From assembly GCA_050739575.1 (NCBI GenBank), contig JBOIBN010000067.1, positions 1-10,740 of the forward strand: 10,740 nt of DNA, read 5' to 3'. Made by a program: the position numbers and the translations under genes. Each line of letters opens with the position of its first letter. The first letter of the stretch is position 1. The DNA comes from JBOIBN01 sp050739575 (GTDB taxonomy: Bacteria > Pseudomonadota > Gammaproteobacteria > JAKDMP01). The notes below the pieces were generated by a model that was not told the origin of the DNA, searched no databases, and saw only the letters and a program-made list of their open reading frames with translations. Shown here piece after piece: positions 5,482 to 10,740 of this stretch.

Positions 5482-6396
5482 ATGACCACCTTCGATCGCT
5501 TTGTCACGCGCATCGCCCGCACGCCGCCGCTGAGTGCGGCGCTGGTATTGGGTCTGGGGGTGCTTCCGGTAATCGACCTTCTGAGCGGCGCACTGCTCGC
5601 ACTCGTCGTGCTCTGGCGCGGATACCTCGTGGCAACCGTGGTCGGTTTGACCGCCCTTGCCGGATTTGTGGTGCTGGGCTGGGCGTCGGGTTCGAATCCG
5701 CTGACGATGCTTCTTCAGCCGTTCGGCGGCCCGCTCGTCATAATCTGGCTGCCGGCTTTCCTGCTCGCTGTGGCCCTGCGGTCGAGTCGTTCGCTGGCCG
5801 TGATGGTGACGATCGGGGCGCTGGTGGGTTGCGTAGCCGTGATCGCGCAATTGACACTGATCGCTCACCCGCTGGATGTCTGGCATCAATTGCTTGCGCA
5901 CGCCCTGGCGCCGTTGAAAGACTGGAAAGGCTTGAGCGCGGAACAGTGGAACGCGACGTTGGTGGCCGAGGCCCAGCTGATGCCGGGTATGAGCGCGGCG
6001 GGCCTCATGCTGGCGGCGGGGGCCATGGTCTTGTTCGCGCGCTACCTCCAGGCACGACTGCTGCACCCGGGCGCCTTTGGCGAGGAATTTCGCCGGCTGA
6101 ACCTCGGACGCGTCGTGACCGTGCTCGGTTCGCTGGTGTTGGTGGGGCGCTTGATCAGTCCCGGGCTGCTGCTGAAGAATCTGGCGATCGTGATGCTGGT
6201 GATGTTTGCGTTTCAGGGCTTCGCGGTCATTCATTCGTTTTTTCATGCGCGGCATTGGCCGCGCGCCGGACTGGTGGTGTTCTACGTACTCGTCGCCCTG
6301 TTGCCGCTGATTCTGGTCGGACTGGTATCGGGCGCCGGACTGGTGGACAATTGGTTCGATTTCAGACGCCTGCGGGCACCGCCGCCGGCAACCTAA
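5482..6396 (+). CDS. DUF2232-type multi-pass membrane protein (YybS-like)
   Basis: The 304-residue protein is strongly hydrophobic, with about seven or eight membrane segments: near 18-45, 48-68, 82-100, 105-128, 167-190, 210-228, 232-253 and 262-288. A polar loop with Trp residues (about 130-165, VWHQLLAHALAPLKDWKG) would face one side. The ending GLVDNWFDFRRLR resembles the D-x-W-x-D-F-R close of DUF2232 proteins. A predicted membrane protein of this family lies between rpsR and rplI in Pseudomonas and other gammaproteobacteria, and the position here is the same. Its biochemical role is not known; a transporter or membrane-assembly function has been guessed at in the family. CGGAG stands just before ATG 5482, and 33 bases separate it from rpsR, so it should share the ribosomal transcript. 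Confidence 0.85.
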   Translation: MTTFDRFVTRIARTPPLSAALVLGLGVLPVIDLLSGALLALVVLWRGYLVATVVGLTALAGFVVLGWASGSNPLTMLLQPFGGPLVIIWLPAFLLAVALRSSRSLAVMVTIGALVGCVAVIAQLTLIAHPLDVWHQLLAHALAPLKDWKGLSAEQWNATLVAEAQLMPGMSAAGLMLAAGAMVLFARYLQARLLHPGAFGEEFRRLNLGRVVTVLGSLVLVGRLISPGLLLKNLAIVMLVMFAFQGFAVIHSFFHARHWPRAGLVVFYVLVALLPLILVGLVSGAGLVDNWFDFRRLRAPPPAT

Positions 6397-6420
6397 TCTG
6401 GTACTCGAAGCGAGGAAAGC

Positions 6421-6873
6421 ATGGAAGTCATCCTGTTAAGCAAAATAGACAACTTGGGCAACCTTGGCGACAAGGTAAAAATCCATTCGGGTTATGGTCG
6501 TAATTACCTGATTCCGAAGGGATTGGCGATACCGGTAACTGCCAAGAACCTGGCCGAATTCGAAGGGCGGCGGGCCGAACTCGAGTTGCAGGCCACCGAT
6601 ACCCTGACGCGCGCCCATGCGCGCAAGACGACGCTTGACGGCCAACGCTTCGAAATTCGCGCTCGCGCCGGGGCTGAGGGCAAGCTCTTCGGTTCGGTCG
6701 GTACCGCGGACATCGTGGATGCGATCGCCGCGGCGGGTCACGAGATCGAGCGGCGCGAAGTGCGCATGCCGGTGTCGGGGCCGATTCATGAACTGGGTGA
6801 ATCGGAGATCGTCCTGCACCTGCATACCGACGTGAATGCAACCGTGACCTTCGCGGTTGTCGCCGAGGAATAG
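6421..6873 (+). CDS. rplI: 50S ribosomal protein L9
   Basis: L9 binds domain V of 23S rRNA at the base of the L1 stalk and helps keep the reading frame. The 150-residue length equals the usual 148-150. The N-terminal RNA-binding domain is plain: MEVILLSKIDNLGNLGDKVKIHSGYGRNYLIPKGLA, quoted here only through its key residues G14, G16 and the loop GYGRNYLIP. A long connecting helix (about 41-75, AKNLAEFEGRRAELELQA) follows, and then the C-terminal domain with EGKLFGSVGTADIVDAI (about 86-102). AGGAAAG lies immediately upstream of ATG 6421. The gene stands 24 bases after the membrane-protein gene and 21 before dnaB, as expected for the cluster. Confidence 0.97.
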   Translation: MEVILLSKIDNLGNLGDKVKIHSGYGRNYLIPKGLAIPVTAKNLAEFEGRRAELELQATDTLTRAHARKTTLDGQRFEIRARAGAEGKLFGSVGTADIVDAIAAAGHEIERREVRMPVSGPIHELGESEIVLHLHTDVNATVTFAVVAEE

Positions 6874-6894
6874 GACGGGAGGCGAGAGCACGCG

Positions 6895-9584
<2,690 letters not shown>

Positions 9585-9585
<1 letters not shown>

Positions 9586-10679
9586 TGCGCGTTGCCGCCG
9601 CGATAGACGCAACGGCGCTCGCACATAATTTTGCACTCGTGCGCAAGACCGCGCCGGGAAGCCGCATCCTGGCCGTGGTCAAGGCGGATGCCTATGGCCA
9701 CGGCGTCGCCAAAGCGGCCCATGCGCTCGCTGCAGCGGACGGTTTCGGCGTTACCTCCGTTGACGAAGCGCTCGCGTTGCGCGACGTGGGTGTGGATACG
9801 GACATCGTGGTGCTGGAAGGTGCGATGGACGGCGGGGAACTCGACGCGGCCCGCCACGCGAAACTCGATCTCGTCGTGCATGCCAAGTGGCAACTCGAAA
9901 TGCTGGAGCGCGACGGCGTTCAGGGATTGACGCGGCTCTGGATCAAGTTCGACACCGGCATGCACCGGCTCGGTTTTCCGACGGAAGCGGCCGAATCGGT
10001 GCGCACGCAACTGAGCGCGTTAAAAATACCCGAACCCGTGTTGATGAGCCATCTCGCCTGCGCCGACGAACCGGCACGCGAAGAAACTGCGCATCAACTC
10101 GAAGCGTTCGCGCACCTGCGCCAGTTGTTTCCGGGACCGGCGAGCCTCGCCAACAGCGCCGGCGTGCTCGCGCATCCGACGACGCATTTCGACTGGGTCC
10201 GGCCGGGACTCGCGCTCTACGGCGTGTCGCCATTTCCCGGCCGCGGCGCGGCAACGCTCGGGCTGCGTCCGGCGATGACGTTGATCAGCCGGCTGCTGGC
10301 GTTGCAGGAAGTTGCCGCAGGCGAGGCCGTCGGCTACGGCGGTGACTGGCGCGCGCCGCGGCCGAGCCGCATCGGGATCGTGAGCGCCGGCTATGGCGAC
10401 GGTTACCCGTGGCGCGCCGAACATTCGGGCGTCGTTCTGGTTCGCGGCCGCCGTGCTCCGCTCGCCGGACGTGTTTCAATGGATCTACTCGCGGTTGATC
10501 TGACCCAGGTGCCGGATGCACGGCCGGGCGACGCGGTCACGCTGTGGGGCGAAGGCCTGCCGGTCGAGCAGGTCGCGAAGATCGCCGGCACCACGCCCTA
10601 CGAACTCGTATGCAGCGTGACGCGGCGTGTGCCGCGGACGTATGCCGAAGCGGAACGGCCTGCGCACGCGGCGGCCTGA
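9585..10679 (+). CDS. alr: Alanine racemase
   Basis: This pyridoxal-phosphate enzyme interconverts L- and D-alanine and supplies D-alanine for peptidoglycan. The 364-residue protein has the family length. Lys33 in AVVKADAYGHG carries the cofactor, and Tyr270 in VSAGYGDGYPW is the second catalytic base, from the fold-type III barrel and its C-terminal beta domain. Other landmarks are IKFDTGMHRLG (120-130), the SHLACAD segment (155-161), NSAG (190-193), RPGLALYG (206-213) and RVSMDLLAVD (296-305). The GTG at 9585 lies on the last base of the dnaB TAG, with no strong ribosome binding site, so translation probably depends on ribosomes ending dnaB. The reading begins MRVAAAIDATAL, as in family members with an early A-x-I-D. 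The dnaB-alr order is usual in gammaproteobacteria. The gene may be the housekeeping copy; dadX cannot be ruled out without genome context. Confidence 0.95.
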
Positions 10680-10740
10680 TGGCTAAAGCCCGCACGCTTT
10701 ACGTTTGCGAAGCCTGCGGCGGCGAAGCGCCGCGCTGGAG
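10679..10740 (+). CDS. radA: DNA repair protein RadA, N-terminal fragment (runs off the window)
   Basis: ATG 10679 shares its A with the alr stop (TGATG) and opens a frame to the window end. The 20 complete codons give MAKARTLYVCEACGGEAPRW. This is the RadA beginning: MAK followed by a zinc-finger CxxC pair (Cys10, Cys13) and CGGxxPxW, as in E. coli MAKAxxxFVCxxCG. RadA is a RecA-like branch-migration ATPase in recombinational repair. The second zinc pair, ATPase motifs and Lon-like C-terminal domain lie outside. Its overlap with alr suggests it is part of the same transcript. Confidence 0.85.
   Translation, partial: MAKARTLYVCEACGGEAPRW

Noticed and set aside
5065..6255. Long minus-strand open frame (396 codons) with a serine-rich end
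   Set aside because: It lies opposite rpsF, rpsR and the DUF2232 gene, and the serine run is the antisense of the acidic GAG/GAC repeat. It has no family features.

Overview
The window looks like chromosomal DNA from a GC-rich gammaproteobacterium. The order rpsF, rpsR, DUF2232 membrane protein, rplI, dnaB, alr, radA is a typical gammaproteobacterial neighbourhood, and the S18 and L9 sequences read like Escherichia coli / Pseudomonas versions. The genus cannot be fixed from the sequence alone.

Region 1 (1-1400) is accessory. It opens with the 3' end of an IS3-family insertion sequence (transposase tail 1-90, terminal inverted repeat about 96-120). A short reading frame follows (117-272) that may be the remnant of a gene cut by the IS. 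Next is a clearly AT-richer gene of unknown function (391-1218) whose protein has a glycine-rich hydrophobic helix near the N-terminus and a probable winged-helix C-terminal half. The stretch after it holds a long inverted repeat and a REP-like hairpin.

Region 2 (1401-4529) is metabolic. An ALDH7/AmaB-type alpha-aminoadipic semialdehyde dehydrogenase lies on the minus strand. Divergent from it is a tightly overlapping plus-strand trio: a 56-residue membrane protein, ispF (isoprenoid precursor synthesis, MEP pathway) and a delta3-delta2-enoyl-CoA-isomerase-like crotonase. Both junctions are 4-base start/stop overlaps, so the three genes are probably translationally coupled.

Region 3 (4530-10740) is the ribosomal/replication cluster. 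A well-formed sigma70-type promoter (4533-4561) and a leader hairpin with CCG in its loop (a candidate S6:S18 autoregulatory site) precede rpsF. S6 has an unusually long acidic tail. rpsR, a DUF2232 membrane protein and rplI follow. dnaB is interrupted in frame by a 433-residue intein with complete splicing motifs and a two-motif LAGLIDADG homing endonuclease. It sits at the RESG|SIEQDAD site also used by the Synechocystis DnaB intein. alr (alanine racemase, peptidoglycan D-alanine) starts on the dnaB stop codon, and radA starts on the alr stop codon and runs off the window.

The most interesting items are the DnaB intein (with a possible extra helix-turn-helix segment), the unknown low-GC gene beside the IS, the S6 acidic tail with its leader hairpin, and the small membrane protein coupled to ispF. 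No RNA genes or CRISPR arrays were seen. No stretch longer than about 300 bases lacks a gene.
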